64,000 bases of DNA from Nemophila menziesii (Eukaryota > Streptophyta > Magnoliopsida > Boraginales > Hydrophyllaceae), in contig JARWIR010000021.1 in NCBI GenBank assembly GCA_029959085.1, positions 22,221,620-22,285,619 on the forward strand, in the 5' to 3' direction. A program made the position numbers and the translations under genes. Position 1 is the stretch's first letter. The number at the start of each line of letters is the position of its first letter. The notes under the pieces were generated by a model. The model saw only the letters and a program-made list of their open reading frames with translations, was not told where the DNA came from and ran no database searches. Positions 9,449-20,732 of this stretch are shown piece by piece.

Positions 9449-11830
9449 CTATGATAAGGCGTATAGAGACAGTTTTAGCAACTGCGAAAAAGTATCAAAA
9501 AAGTCGAGCCCCTCTTGTTGGTTATAACCTTTAGCTACAAGGCGTGCCTTGTGTCTTTCTAGAGTGCCATCAGCTCTATACTTTAACTTGAACACCCATT
9601 TGCACCCTATGGGAGACATATTAGGAGTAATAGGTACAATATCCCAAGTTTTATTGTCTTGAAGGGCAGTTAATTCATGGTGAATAGCTGCCATCCACTC
9701 AGGTGATGTAGAGGCTTGTTTATAAGTTTTAGGTTCAGTTTGGCTAGTGATGGAGGCAATAAAAGTAGTGAAGGGATGAGATAGTATGTTGGTGCTAAGA
9801 AATTCAGTGATGGGGTATATAGGATGGTTATATTCTTGTGATGAGAGTAAAGAATTACAAGAAGATGTTGAAGGACATATATAGTCTTTTAGATAGCTTG
9901 GTGGTTGTCTTGTTCTAGTAGGTTTTGGATTTGGATTAGATGAGTGTGTAGGAGGAGAATGAGTTGGTGAAGAGTTGGTGTTTGGTTGAGGTGTGTTGTG
10001 AGATGTGGATGGTGTTGTATGATCTGTATAGGTGTTAGAAGAAGGTGGAAAAAGGAAGGTATGTAGTTGTGTAGGTGGTGTAATATTTGAAAATGGGAAG
10101 ATAGTCCCGTGGAACACCACATTTCTTGAAATTAAGGTGGTATTGTTGTCTATGTTAAGAAGTTTATATCCTTTTGTTCCAACAGGATAACTCAAAAAAA
10201 TGCACTTTATAGCTCTGGCATCGAATTTTGATCTATGGTTTTGCAATGTTGAAGCAAAACATAGAGAACCAAATACTCTAAGATGACTGAGGTTAGGTGG
10301 TTTTTGATAAAGAACTTGATATGGTGAAAGATTTTGTAGAAGAGGTGTTGGTAATCTGTTGATAAGATGAGCAGCTGTTAGGATGGATTCAGACCAATAT
10401 TGTAAAGGGAGATTTGATTGGAACATTAATGCTCTAGCTGTAGTAAGGAGATGTTGGTGTTTCCTCTCTACTAAACCATTTTGCTGAGGTGTTTCTACAC
10501 AACTCAGTTGATGCATTATACCATTTTCTGAATAGAACTGTAAAAGATTAAACTCTCCTCCATTATTTGATCTAATGACCTTTATCTTTTTATTGAACTG
10601 TGCAAGTATAAGTTGATAAAAATTGAGTAAATGTTGATGCACTTCTGACTTAACTTTCATAAGATATATCCAAGTGCACCTTGAGAAATCATCAACAATG
10701 GTTAAGAAGTATTTGTGTCCTGTGTAAGATTCTTGTTTGAGTGGTCCCCATATATCACAGTGTATTAGATCAAAACAAGATTTAGTACAACTTTCAGAAA
10801 TGGGAAACACAAGTGTCTTTTGTTTAGCAAAATGACAAGAATCACACACATTAGATTTTAGAAAAGTAATTGAAGAATCTATTGATTGAAGAGCAGATAA
10901 TTTGGCCTTTGAAGGATGGCCAAGTCTAGAATGCCATAGATCAAAAGTCTCAGTTAAGGTGTGAAGAGCTACCTTTGGAGAAGAGCTTTTGAAGTAATAT
11001 AAACCATGACTTTCATAAGCAATCCCAATCATCATCTGGGACTTTTGCACCTGTAATATACAATGAGATGGAAAAAAGGCAACTGAAATCTTTGAGTCTA
11101 TAGTTAATCTTGAAACTGATAACAGGTTGTACTTCAAGATTGGTACACAAAGCACATTATGTAGAGTAATATGATCATTTAAACATATACTACCTTTGTG
11201 AGTAGCAGAGATAATCTCACCATTTGGTAATGTAACTGGTATATTAACAAGTGTAGTATTACTAGTGTAAAGTGATTGATTATACACTAAATGTTCAGTA
11301 GCTCCTGTATCTATAATCCAAGTATTTTCATTAAAATTACCTTCCTGTGTTGAGACATGGTGAACTGCAGAAGAAGTAGATGAAATTTCTGCATTTCCAT
11401 GTGCAAGTGCCATTAATTTTGCAAGATCCTCAGGAGTAAAATCATTTAAGCTGAGTGTTTTTGACTCTTGACCATTAAATTCTGCATCATCATCTTCTTG
11501 AGCTACTGCATAATGTGCCTTTGGAGTATAAGACCTTTGATTGTTGTTGTAAACTCTTTTTCCTCTTGAACCTTCCCAACCAACGGGATATCCATGAAGT
11601 TGAAAACAAGTCTCAATAGAGTGACCAGTAAAACCACAATGACTACATATTGGCCTTTTTCTTTCAGTGAAATTGTTATTTCTAGGATTGTTCTTTGCAT
11701 AAAACGCATGAACAGGAGCATTATTAGCTGAATTTGTGAGTAGTCTTTGACTTTCTTCTTGAAGAATCATAGCAAAAACTGAGTTTACACTTGGTAAGAA
11801 TTTGACTTCTAACAGATGAATAAGACTCAT
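9449..11830 (-). pseudogene. copia-1 gag zinc knuckle, protease, integrase, RT N-terminus
   Basis: A 793-residue open segment. In order it has the zinc knuckle CSHCGFTGHSIETC, the aspartic protease site WIIDTGATEHLV, the GAG-pre-integrase motif LWHSRLGHPS, the integrase core and the N-terminal RT motif WVFKLKYRADGTLERHKARL with VAKGYNQQEGLDF. In the integrase the first Asp (HCDIWGP) and the Glu (PQQNGLVERK) are present. The second Asp is Asn in IRSNNGGEF, where the family has S/T-D-N-G. A low-complexity Pro/Thr/Ser/Asn linker separates integrase and RT. It overlaps the upstream gag frame at 11724-11830, implying a frameshift there. Confidence 0.93.
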
Positions 11831-12413
11831 TTAAGCCTATTAAGAACTTGATAACAAAATCATTATGTTGTCTTTCGATTAGAGTCTCTAATAGTTTGCA
11901 GGAACATTGATTCATATGGCCACAAGAGCAGCTAGGTAAAGGTCTAAAATGTATATATTCATCCCAAATTGTCTTAAATTTTGCAAAATACTCTGTAATT
12001 GAACTATTATTTTGTGAAATCGAGCTTAAACTTTTATCTAGATGGAAGACTCTTGTTCCATTGCTCTTACTAAAACGAGTTTTTAATTCATTATACAACT
12101 CAAAAGCAGAGGAAACATATAGCAAGCTTCCTCTAATGTCTTTAGAAATAGAGTTTAAAAGCCAAGAGGGTACCAAATTGTTTGCTCGATTCCAAGCTGA
12201 GAAAATGATTAAATCTGTAAGAGGAGGCTGTGTGATGTCTCCATTAACAAAGCCTAACTTGTTCTTCACTGATAGAGCAATCTCAATCGCTCTAGACCAC
12301 GATAAGTAGTTTTCTCCATTTAATACTTCTGAAACTAAAGAAATCCCAGTGTTTTCGCTAGGATGTAGATAATAAGGACTAGAAAACTCTTCTGTAGGTG
12401 ATTGATTCGCCAT
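11724..12413 (-). pseudogene. copia-1 gag N-terminal region
   Basis: Starts MANQSPTEEFSSPYYLHPSE and contains LVSEVLNGENYLSWSRAIEI, typical of the Retrotran_gag_3/UBN2 capsid regions of plant copia elements. A Cys-rich CSCGHMNQCSC stretch follows near residue 160. The start codon lies about 60 bp inside the primer-binding site, the normal place for the element's first ORF. The frame runs off into unrelated residues near the end, so the gag-pol chain needs a frame correction around 11,800. Confidence 0.88.
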
Positions 12414-12471
12414 TTAAGGATGATAGAGAGAGATTTTAAAAGAGAAGAGAAACAAAGAATATGCGGAATTA

Positions 12472-12485
12472 TTGCTCTGATACCA
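12472..12485 (-). promoter_or_regulatory. Primer-binding site of copia-1 (tRNA-iMet)
   Basis: The minus strand reads TGGTATCAGAGCAA directly after the 5' LTR, complementary to the 3' end of plant initiator methionine tRNA. Confidence 0.93.
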
Positions 12486-12812
12486 TGTCAAATTATGAAG
12501 ATAGAGAAGCCATTAAAGAGCTTCAAGAAAACTGCAATATTGCAGAGAGAAGGAAGAAGATGATAAACGAGAGAGAAAATCTTAGAATTATTTATTCAAG
12601 TTGTGTTTACATCTTTATTAGCTCTGTGTATATATACAATGATTAGATGTACTGTAATCACAGCTGTACTAACTAACTAACAGCTGTGTTTGATTCTTAT
12701 CTAACAAACTAATAACAAACTATTCTTGACTTTGCAATTTAGTCCCTGCGCTTTCCTCCTTTTCAATTTTCTTCAAATATTTCTTGTCAACTTGAGCAGC
12801 TGTATTCCAAGA
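12486..12812 (-). repeat. 5' LTR of copia-1
   Basis: 327 bp, near-identical to the 7863-8206 copy. It ends next to TAGGT and lacks the 17-bp duplication. Confidence 0.93.
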
Positions 12813-12817
12813 TAGGT

Positions 12818-13279
12818 CAAATGATAGTTTTGTTAAGAAAGTTTAACATAAAATAATGCTTAATTAGTTTAGGCAGATATAATGCTTCATTAGTCCGCGT
12901 CCAAAAAAAGAAAATGCTTAATTAGAATGTCTTGATAGATGTGCTATCAAATATAGAATTCTCTCTCGCGGCTTTATTCATTTTCTTGTCAAAATTAAAT
13001 AGAATGTTTTGTTACAATAGTTGGTGAAACCAGATTATGTTTGTTTTTACACTAAGTTTCAATAAATGTATTTGGAGACATTGTTTTCTCATGATTATAA
13101 ATTCATTTATTTATTTTTTATTGTAATGGACCATTATATATTATTGTCATAATGGAATTGAAATATATCATGTATTTGAAACAAAAATATTACTTATAAT
13201 AAAATACATTTATTATTATATAAAATATGGTTATTAGTAAGTTGTGGTGGAATCATAATAAATTTTTCTTTTAAAGATT
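12818..13279. other. AT-rich spacer between copia elements
   Basis: Very AT-rich, many stops in all frames, no recognisable feature. Confidence 0.6.
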
Positions 13280-13284
13280 TATAT

Positions 13285-14583
13285 TGTTGTTATATTGTAA
13301 AGTCAAAGTTGAATGGTCAAAGATGAGTTGGCAGCTTATGTGGACTTACACTTCAGTTTTGTAGCTATTTACTTGAGTGGGTCTTTATTTGCACCAACTT
13401 AACTATCGTGGCTCATTTCTACGCGATGATGAATAAAGATCTTGAACGACTCAGATTAAAACCCTTTCAGCAGTCATATAAAAACTACAAGTCTTCATAC
13501 TTGGTTAGACTTCACTTCGTTTTCTTTTGACCTCTTCTCTCCGTTCTCTCTCATCTTCTTCAGAAAGGTTTTAGGGTTTCTTGTACATAAACAATCTAAT
13601 CTATAAAGATTTTTAATTAGAATAGATAGATCAATTGTATTGCTTGAGTATTGAGTAGATTTCTCGATTGTATTTCTAAGGTTTCACGCTGAAACTCTGA
13701 AGGTGTTCTATTCTTGTAATTTGTATTGTGAGACAGATCTGAAGTTCTAATCGTGTTCTAATAGTGTGTGAAGCATCATCTGAGGGTGGCTTCAACGTGG
13801 ATGTAGGCATTTATTGCTAAACCACGATATATCCTTGTGTTCTTTAATTTCTGCATTTTTCTTTTCTGGGTTTCATTATAGTTTTCAACCTTAGATCATT
13901 TTGATCTATTTTTCGCCAAAGATTAAACGTTTTGCTAAGTGATTTTACCAGGGGCGGAGCCAGGATTTTTCGTTAGGGGGGGCTAAGGGGTTTCGGGGGC
14001 AACGCCCCCGAAAAAAATAATTTTACAGTATTTGCACGATAAGTCTACATATTATGCAAAAATTGCTAGATAGATCCTTATATAATGCTAAAATGCACTA
14101 TAAATCCCTATATTGTGTAAAGATTGCAATATAAGTCTGAATATTATTTTTTAAAATTAATCATTCGAATTTTTTTTATTCAAAATAACATACATTTTGT
14201 TGCAAAAAACAAAAAAACCTATAAATAAAATCATTTCAAGTCTAACAAAATAATTTTTAAAATTTAGGGGTCCCAAATGAATTTTTTTAAAACATTTAAG
14301 AGTTAATTAAGAAAAAATCTATGAAAAAAAAATTAAAACGAACCAAGAAATTGAATATTTAATGGTATTTACGTTCCAATTTCGTTAATAAATTTTATTA
14401 TTTGATAGAATTAATCTCTAATTTTAAGTTAGGGAGGGCTAATTTTATACTATAATTTTTTTAGTTACATTTTTATCTATTTTTTAAAAAAAAAGTAGGT
14501 TAAATTATAGTGGGCTGGGTAAGTTGGGGTGGGCTGCAGCCCACCTCAGCCCACCCCTACATCCGCCCCTGGATTTTACAACA
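13285..14583 (+). repeat. 5' LTR of copia-2 (interrupted by MITE)
   Basis: About 668 bp of LTR once the 623-bp MITE and its 8-bp duplication are removed, agreeing with the 669-bp right LTR. Confidence 0.93.
13949..14571. mobile_element. hAT-type MITE inside the copia-2 LTR
   Basis: A 623-bp non-coding element with termini CAGGGGCGGA and TCCGCCCCTG, perfect 10-bp inverted repeats. It is flanked by the exact 8-bp duplication GATTTTAC (13941-13948 and 14572-14579), diagnostic of hAT insertion. The second LTR has a single uninterrupted GATTTTAC, so the MITE arrived after the retrotransposon. Confidence 0.93.
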
Positions 14584-14584
14584 G

Positions 14585-14596
14585 TGGTATCAGAGC
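14585..14596 (+). promoter_or_regulatory. Primer-binding site of copia-2 (tRNA-iMet)
   Basis: TGGTATCAGAGC one base after the end of the 5' LTR. Confidence 0.93.
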
Positions 14597-14873
14597 TTTG
14601 TTCGATTATTCTTTAAAAACGTTTTAAGAAAAAAATTTGTTTCTAATCTTCACAGATCTGTGTTTTGGCAGTGTAAAATTTTCTGAAAATCTTTTCATAA
14701 CAGTATAAGTTCATTATCTTGTACTGTAACTCACGGATCTAAAAGTTCTTAGGGTTTTCGAAACTTGATTATCCTAGAATAAATTTTTCTAGGGTTTTTT
14801 TCGTATTAATTAACCCTAATAGTTTGTTGCATTTGTTGTTCTTCTTGTTTCTTATATACAGTGATATTAAGGA

Positions 14874-16148
14874 ATGGAAACAAGGCTTGAAATATCGGTC
14901 TTCAATGGAAAGGGTGATTTCAGTGTATGGAAGAAGAAAATGCGAGTGTTACTTTCACATAACAAGGTCATAAATGCTCTCGAGCCTGATCTTGAAAAGT
15001 GGTCTGAGGAATCTTTAAAAGGAACTAATGAAATTAGAGAAGAAGCGTATAATCTCTTGTTCTTAAATCTCTCTGACAATGTTATACGAAAGGTAGATGG
15101 AGCGGATACTGCACTTGATTTATGGGGTAAGCTAGAATCTCTTTACTCTTCTCAATCTGCTCCCAGTTTGGCTTTCTTGAAAGGAAACTTGTTTTCGTAT
15201 AAAATGGATTCTTCAAAAACTATTGATGAAAATGTTGATGAGTTTTTAAAGCTTAACTTGGTTTTGAAAGGTTCTGAAATGACTTTATACGAGACCTCAA
15301 AATGCATGATCCTTTTAAATGCTATACCTAACTCTTATCAAGTAGTAAAAGATGTGTTTCAATATTCCACTGTGATTCCTACATTTGATCAAATAGTTGC
15401 TTCTCTGAAAACTAGAGAACTAGAATTAAAGAATATTAAACGTGTTGGAAATAGCCTATTTGTGAATCATAAATATGAAACACATGAGCATGTTAAATCT
15501 ACTAAGAATAAGAAAAAGTATAAGGGAAATAAGAATAAAGAAACTCGTAAATTCTATCATTGTGGAAAACCTGACCATATTAAGAAGAATTGCTATGCGC
15601 TTAAGAACAAGAATAACAATAATAACAATGAAACCAATATTGCATGTATTCCTCATAAGAATGATGATACTTGTGAAGTCCTAAATGTATCTGACATTGC
15701 TTGTAAGTCTAATTGGATTTTAGATTCAGGCTGTACCTTTCACATGAGTCCAAATAAAGATTGGTTTGTGGATTTAATTGAGTCAAATACTGAAACTGTG
15801 TATATGGGAAATACTAATACATGTCAGGTAGCTGGTATTGGAAAAATTAATTTGAGACTTAATAATGGAAAATTAGTGACCCTTACTGATGTTAGATGGA
15901 TACCTGATCTAAAAAGAAACCTTATTTCAATAGGTGTTTTAGATGATTTAGGGTGTGTTTATAAAGTTTCAAATGGTGTGATAAATGTGTTTAAAAATGA
16001 TAAACTTGTTTTGTGTGGGAAGAAAATGTCTAGATTATATATTCTTGATGGTATGTGTATCAAAAATGATTTGAATTCAGTTAATACTAACATTGAGAAT
16101 GCAGCAAAAGTAAAATGGCATTTGAGACTTGGCCATATGACCAATTAG
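14874..16148 (+). pseudogene. copia-2 gag and protease
   Basis: A 424-codon segment starting METRLEISVFNGKGDFSVWK. It has a UBN2-type gag, a basic Lys/Asn-rich region, a zinc knuckle and the protease site WILDSGCTFHMSPN, then the pre-integrase motif WHLRLGH. The zinc knuckle reads FYHCGKPDHIKKNC, so the first of its three cysteines is Phe (CYHC is usual). A stop after GHMTN ends the frame just inside the pre-integrase zinc region; the coding sense continues in another frame from about 16115. Confidence 0.9.
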
Positions 16149-16453
16149 GCTTAAATGTGCTAAGTAAAGATAGATTGTTTGGTAAGGATACTATCTCTTA
16201 TCTTTCTTTTTGCGGACCTTGTGTGTTAGCTAAACAACATAGAATGAAGTTTAGTGTGGGTGTTCATATGTCTAAATCTGTACTTGAATATATAAATGCT
16301 GATTTGTGGGGTCCTGATAAATATGAAAGACATGGAGGTAGAAAATGTTTCTTGTCCCTAGTTGATGATTATTCTAGGCGTGTTTGGACTTTCTTGTTGA
16401 AAAATAAAAGTGATACCTTTAACACTATAGAAGAATGGCTTATATTACATTAA
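16115..16453 (+). pseudogene. copia-2 integrase N-terminal part
   Basis: Contains CGPCVLAKQHRMKF (second half of the HHCC zinc site), then INADLWGP with the first catalytic Asp and VDDYSRRVWTFLLK. It ends at an in-frame TAA near 16451, after which integrase coding sense continues (FRTDNGLEF, second catalytic Asp). It lies one frame away from gag-protease. Confidence 0.9.
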
Positions 16454-17740
16454 AATCAAACTGGCAAACATGTTAAAACCTTTAGAACTGATAATGGACT
16501 TGAATTTCGTAATGAAGAGTTTGATAATTTCTGTAAACTGCGTGGTATATTAAGGCATAGAAATGTTAGGAAAACACCACAACAAAATGGTGTTGCTGAA
16601 CGTATGAATAGAACATTACTAGAAAAAGTTAGATGCTTATTGTTCACTTCTGGTATGCCTAAATCTTTTTGGGGTGAAACTTTATATACTGCCACCTATC
16701 TCGTAAATGGAAGCCCAAATAGATCCATTAATATGAAATGGCCTATGGAACTTTGGAATAATAAAAAACCTGATTTATCTGATTTGCGAATATTTGGTTG
16801 TGCTGCATATGCTCATAAAAGGGAAGGAAAATTAGACCCTAGATCCATTAAATGTGTTTTTTTGGGATATCAAACAATTCATGGTACTAAAGGCTATAGA
16901 TTGTGGGATAAAAGTTCAAGGGGGATAAAAATTATTATTAATAGAGATGTAATTTTTGATAAAACAAATTTCCCTTGCAAGAATGATTCTGTGATTTCAG
17001 GAAATGATTCCACTGAGACTGAAAGTGTATCTGAGAATGTTACAATTGAGGTGGAGCCACTATCAACTGCTGGAAATGATGAAGTTGACCAGAGTCAACC
17101 TGATTCAGCAAATGGAGATGACACTGAAGGAGTCCAGAACCCAGAGCAGCCAGGTGAAACTGTGCATAACACTGAGACTGAGACTCCTCAGGAGTCACTT
17201 CAAGAAAGTTTAACCAACTATCAGTTAACTAGAGATAGAGAAAGAAGAGAATCTAGACCCTCTTCAAGGTATTCATATGCAGAACTAGTATATACTGCTT
17301 CAATTGCAGCTTTTGAGGTAAGTAAGGCTGAACCTGAGTCTTATAGTGAAGCTATTAAATCTAAGTATAAAGATAGTTGGATAAAATCTATGAAAGAAGA
17401 AATGAACTCACTGTATGTTAACAAAACTTGGGTTTTAATTAGACCACCTATAGACAGTAAGATCATTGAATGTAGATGGCTTTTTAAACTTAAAGAAGGG
17501 ATAAATGAAAATTATCCACCTAGGTTTAAGGCAATATTAGTTGCTAAAGGGTATACACAAAGAGAAGGGATAGATTTCCATGAGATTTTTGCTCCAGTAG
17601 TTAAATTTAAAACTCTAAGAATGATGCTTGCATATGTTGCATGTTATGACCTTGAATTGGAACAATTAGATATTAAAACAGCATTCTTACACGGTGAACT
17701 TGATGAAAATATATATATATATATATATGCATCAACATGA
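16454..17740 (+). pseudogene. copia-2 integrase C-terminal part and RT N-terminus
   Basis: After the stop the frame reads TDNGLEF and then PQQNGVAERMNRTLLEKVRC, giving the second Asp and the Glu of the integrase triad. FWGETLYTATYLVN, IFGCAAYAHK and CVFLGY follow. An acidic linker leads to RT motifs WLFKLKEG, VAKGYTQREGIDF, APVVKFKTLRM and DIKTAFLHGELDENIY. The frame then enters a TA dinucleotide run (about 17709-17729), encodes IYIYIY and stops, while RT continues in a different frame. Confidence 0.92.
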
Positions 17741-18356
17741 AGAATTTGTTGACTCAAAACATTCTGACTATGTGTGTTTACTTAAAAAATCACTTTATGG
17801 CTTGAAACAATCTCCTCGCCAATGGTATAAAAGATTTGATACTTTTGTTATAACTCTTGGTTTTAAACGAAGTGAATATGATAATTGTCTTTACATGAGT
17901 TTTGAATCCAATACTATGCTCTTCCTTTTACTATATGTGGATGATATGCTTTTAATCAGTAATTTAGTACAAAGGATTAACAAACATAAATCTGATCTTA
18001 GTTCTAAGTTTGATATGAAGGATTTGTGACATGCTAAAAAGATACTTGGCATTTGTATTGAAAGATATAGAAATGTATGCTCTCTTAAACTCCATCAAAA
18101 ACCATATTTGCATAAATTAGTAGAAAAATATGGGAATTTAAGTGGTAAGCATGTGGATATGCCCTTAGCTGGTCATTTTATCCTTAGTAAGAATCAATGT
18201 CCTAAAACTGCTACTGAGAAAGTGAAAATGAGTTATATACCATACTCAAATGTTATAGGATCTCTTATGTTTGTCATGATTAGTACAAGGCCTAACTTAG
18301 CTTATGCAATATCCTTATTAAGTAGATATATGTCCAATCCTGGACTTGAACACTAG
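17694..18356 (+). pseudogene. copia-2 RT palm and thumb
   Basis: From the TA repeat onwards the frame gives LLKKSLYGLKQSPRQWYKRF and the catalytic LLYVDDMLLIS. It stops at TGA 18027-18029, just after FDMKDL, where the family normally has Gly (GGA to TGA). The sense resumes at 18030 (HAKKILGI) and continues through 18108-18356 with GSLMFVMISTRPNLAYAISL, ending at a TAG after NPGLEH (normally a Trp codon). Three separate disabling changes in one domain. Confidence 0.9.
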
Positions 18357-18422
18357 AATGCTTTGAAATAGGTTGTATCATATGTTAACAGTACATTAGA
18401 GGTTGGATTATGTTATGGTAAC

Positions 18423-18899
18423 TTGAATATACCTTTTGAGTTAGTAGGATATGTAGATGCAGATTTTGCTGGTGATAGAGATAGTAGGAAGTCAACTACT
18501 TCTTACTGTTTCTCACTTGGTAGAAATTGTATCACTTGGAAATCTCAATTGCAGCCTTTGGTAGCATTATCTACTACAGAATCTGAATATGTTGCTATAT
18601 GTTATTATTTTAAAGAAAGTATTTGGTTACATGGTTTGACAAAAGAGTTGATATTTACTAAGTCATATGTTACCATATATAGTGACAGTCAAAGTGATAT
18701 ATTCTTGAGAAAAAATCCAGTCATTCATGAAAGAACTAAACATGTGGATGTTAAATTTCACTTTATTCAAAATTGGCTTGGTTCTGAGGATATTAAATTG
18801 TGTAAAATTCCAACTGAAGTGAATCCAGCTGATATGGGAACTAAAGTGTTAACTGTTAGCAAGTTTAAGCATTGCTTGACTCTGCTGAACATTCAGTAA
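18423..18899 (+). pseudogene. copia-2 RNase H
   Basis: A 158-codon open segment with GYVDADFAGDRDSRKSTTSY, WKSQLQPLVALSTTESEYVA, YSDSQSDIFL and VIHERTKHVDV, ending with NPADMGTK. The RNase H acidic residues (Asp in DADFAG, Glu in TESEYVA, Asp in YSDSQS) are visible. This part is intact but separated from RT by stops. Confidence 0.92.
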
Positions 18900-19052
18900 T
18901 TTTCTGTTTATTCTATATATCTAAACTCGTGGTTTTTAGTAATTATTTCAGGTATTTGAAACAACCAGATGATGCTAAGCACATTGAACAATTGGAGACA
19001 ACTAATGATGAGGTACTAGAAAGGAAATCAAGAAGTCTATGGAATTGACTTT

Positions 19053-19063
19053 AAGGTGGAGAT
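19053..19063 (+). promoter_or_regulatory. Polypurine tract of copia-2
   Basis: AAGGTGGAGAT immediately precedes the 3' LTR. Confidence 0.8.
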
Positions 19064-19732
19064 TGTTTGTTATATTGTAAAGTCAAAGTTGAATGGTCAA
19101 AGATGAGTTGGCAGCTTATGTGGACTTACACTTCAGCTTTGTGGTTATTTACTTGAGCGGGTCTTTATTTGCACCGACTTAACTATCGTGGCTCATTTCT
19201 ACGCGTTGATGAATAAAGATCTTGAACGGCTCAGATTAAAACCCTTTCAGCAGTCATATAAAAACTCCAAGTCTTCATACTTGGTCAGACTTCACTTTGT
19301 TTTCTTTTGACCTCTTCTCTCCGTTCTCTCTCATTTTCTTCAAAAAGGTTTTAGGGTTTCTTGTACATTAACAAACTAATCTATAAAGATTATTAATTAG
19401 AAAAGATAGATCAAGTGTATTGCTTGATTATTGAGTAGATTTCTCGATTGTATTTCTAGGGTTCTACGCTGAAACTTTGAAGGTGTTCTATTCTTGTAAT
19501 TTGTACTGTGAGACAGATCTGAAGTCGTAATCGTGTTCTAATAGTGTGCGAAACATCATCTGAGGGTGGCTTCAACGTGGATGTAGGCATTTATTGCTGA
19601 ACCACGATATATCCTTGTGTTCTTTAATTTCTGTATTTTTCTTTTCTAGGTTTGTTTATAGTTTTCAACCTTAGATCATTCTGGTCTATTTTTCACCAAA
19701 GATTAAACGTTTTGCTAAGTGATTTTACAACA
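19064..19732 (+). repeat. 3' LTR of copia-2
   Basis: 669 bp, matching the left LTR with scattered substitutions and without the MITE. Confidence 0.94.
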
Positions 19733-19737
19733 TATAT

Positions 19738-20468
19738 GTTAAAGGATTTTTTCGTATCATATAAATTCCATTCATAATTACTTTTCAATGATGGATTAAT
19801 TCTATATGTATTCATTTAAGTAAATAGTAAAAATGAATTTGATAATTTATCTCATTTATCTTAGTACAACCTTTAAATCTAACAATAGTATTTATTCTAG
19901 TAATGATTCGACAATTTTATATTTAAAGAAAAAGCTCACTTTATATCTTGCAAGATATTTAGGAGAACCTAAATTTATAACTTCCATTGTAATACTTATA
20001 GCATATTTAAAGTTCCATTATATTAATCCTTTGATATAATTATAGGTATAAAAATTGTTTAAAACTTATAAAATAGATTTTGTTAGATGATAAAATACAA
20101 AAATATATAAGCTTTTTAATGCATTCTTTAATTTTTTTTCTCTGACAACCTAAAATGATGTGTGTTCTTTTTCTCTGCAATTAATATCTTCAGTTGACTG
20201 TTTATTGGCCTAAGGAAAAAAATGAGTAAAAGTTCGACAAAAAATATTTTTGCATATGATGCTCAAACAGCATATTATGAAATTTCGTAATCGATTATTT
20301 CCTTGTCATGTTGATATTTCATTACCAAGAATAATAAATTATTTTCTTCTAAAAAATTGTTAGTATGATAACAAATATCTTTCATAACTTTTGGGTATAA
20401 ACTATCTTCCTTTGTCACAATTCTTCTTGCCTTATTTGACAAGTTATACAATATTCATCTTAGGGTGA
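19738..20468. other. AT-rich spacer, no gene seen
   Basis: Low-complexity AT-rich DNA. A 68-codon open frame near 19833 has no recognisable motif and is probably incidental. Confidence 0.55.
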
Positions 20469-20577
20469 ATTATCTATAGGGTCTTAGAGACACTATTTTT
20501 TCTCTATAGAGTACTCTCTAGACTTTCGTTCTTCTTAGGGACCTCAACTTTGACAATTGTCTTTACTACCCTTGTGG

Positions 20578-20585
20578 TATAAATA
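20578..20585 (+). promoter_or_regulatory. Candidate TATA box of ULP1 gene
   Basis: TATAAATA lies about 100 bp inside the left end of the element and 148 bp before the ATG, followed by a CT-rich leader (20627-20685). Promoters next to the terminal repeat are usual for Mutator genes. Confidence 0.5.
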
Positions 20586-20732
20586 CTCTTAGAATTAGCT
20601 TTCTCTTTCCATTTCCGTCAAACGCGTCCTCTCCCTTTCTCTCTCACTTTCTCTCTCTATCTAGAAACGCTCTCCATTTCTCTCTCCTGTTTTGAAGAGA
20701 CGATCGAAATACTCCGATAAATCGAACGGAAA

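Larger units (their letters stand above)
7863..12812 (-). mobile_element. Ty1/copia LTR retrotransposon (copia-1)
   Basis: A 4.95-kb element flanked by the perfect 5-bp target duplication TAGGT (7858-7862 and 12813-12817). Minus-strand order is 5' LTR, tRNA-iMet primer site, gag, protease, integrase, RT, RNase H, polypurine tract, 3' LTR, the copia order. Coding frames are split by several frameshifts and the integrase has lost a catalytic Asp, so the copy is not autonomous. The LTRs differ at only a handful of sites plus a 17-bp duplication, so the insertion is fairly recent. Confidence 0.95.
13285..19732 (+). mobile_element. Ty1/copia LTR retrotransposon (copia-2, TNT1/Tork-like)
   Basis: A 6.45-kb element flanked by TATAT on both sides (13280-13284 and 19733-19737). 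LTRs begin TGTT and end ACAACA. Plus-strand order is LTR, tRNA-iMet primer site, gag, protease, integrase, RT, RNase H, polypurine tract, LTR. The coding region is interrupted by stops, a TA-repeat frameshift and lost residues. The left LTR is 631 bp longer because a hAT-type MITE entered it. Gag and protease resemble the TNT1-94 group. Confidence 0.95.

Noticed and set aside
12472..12485. tRNA gene at primer-binding sites
   Set aside because: Only 12-18 nt complementary to a tRNA 3' end, next to LTRs; no cloverleaf.
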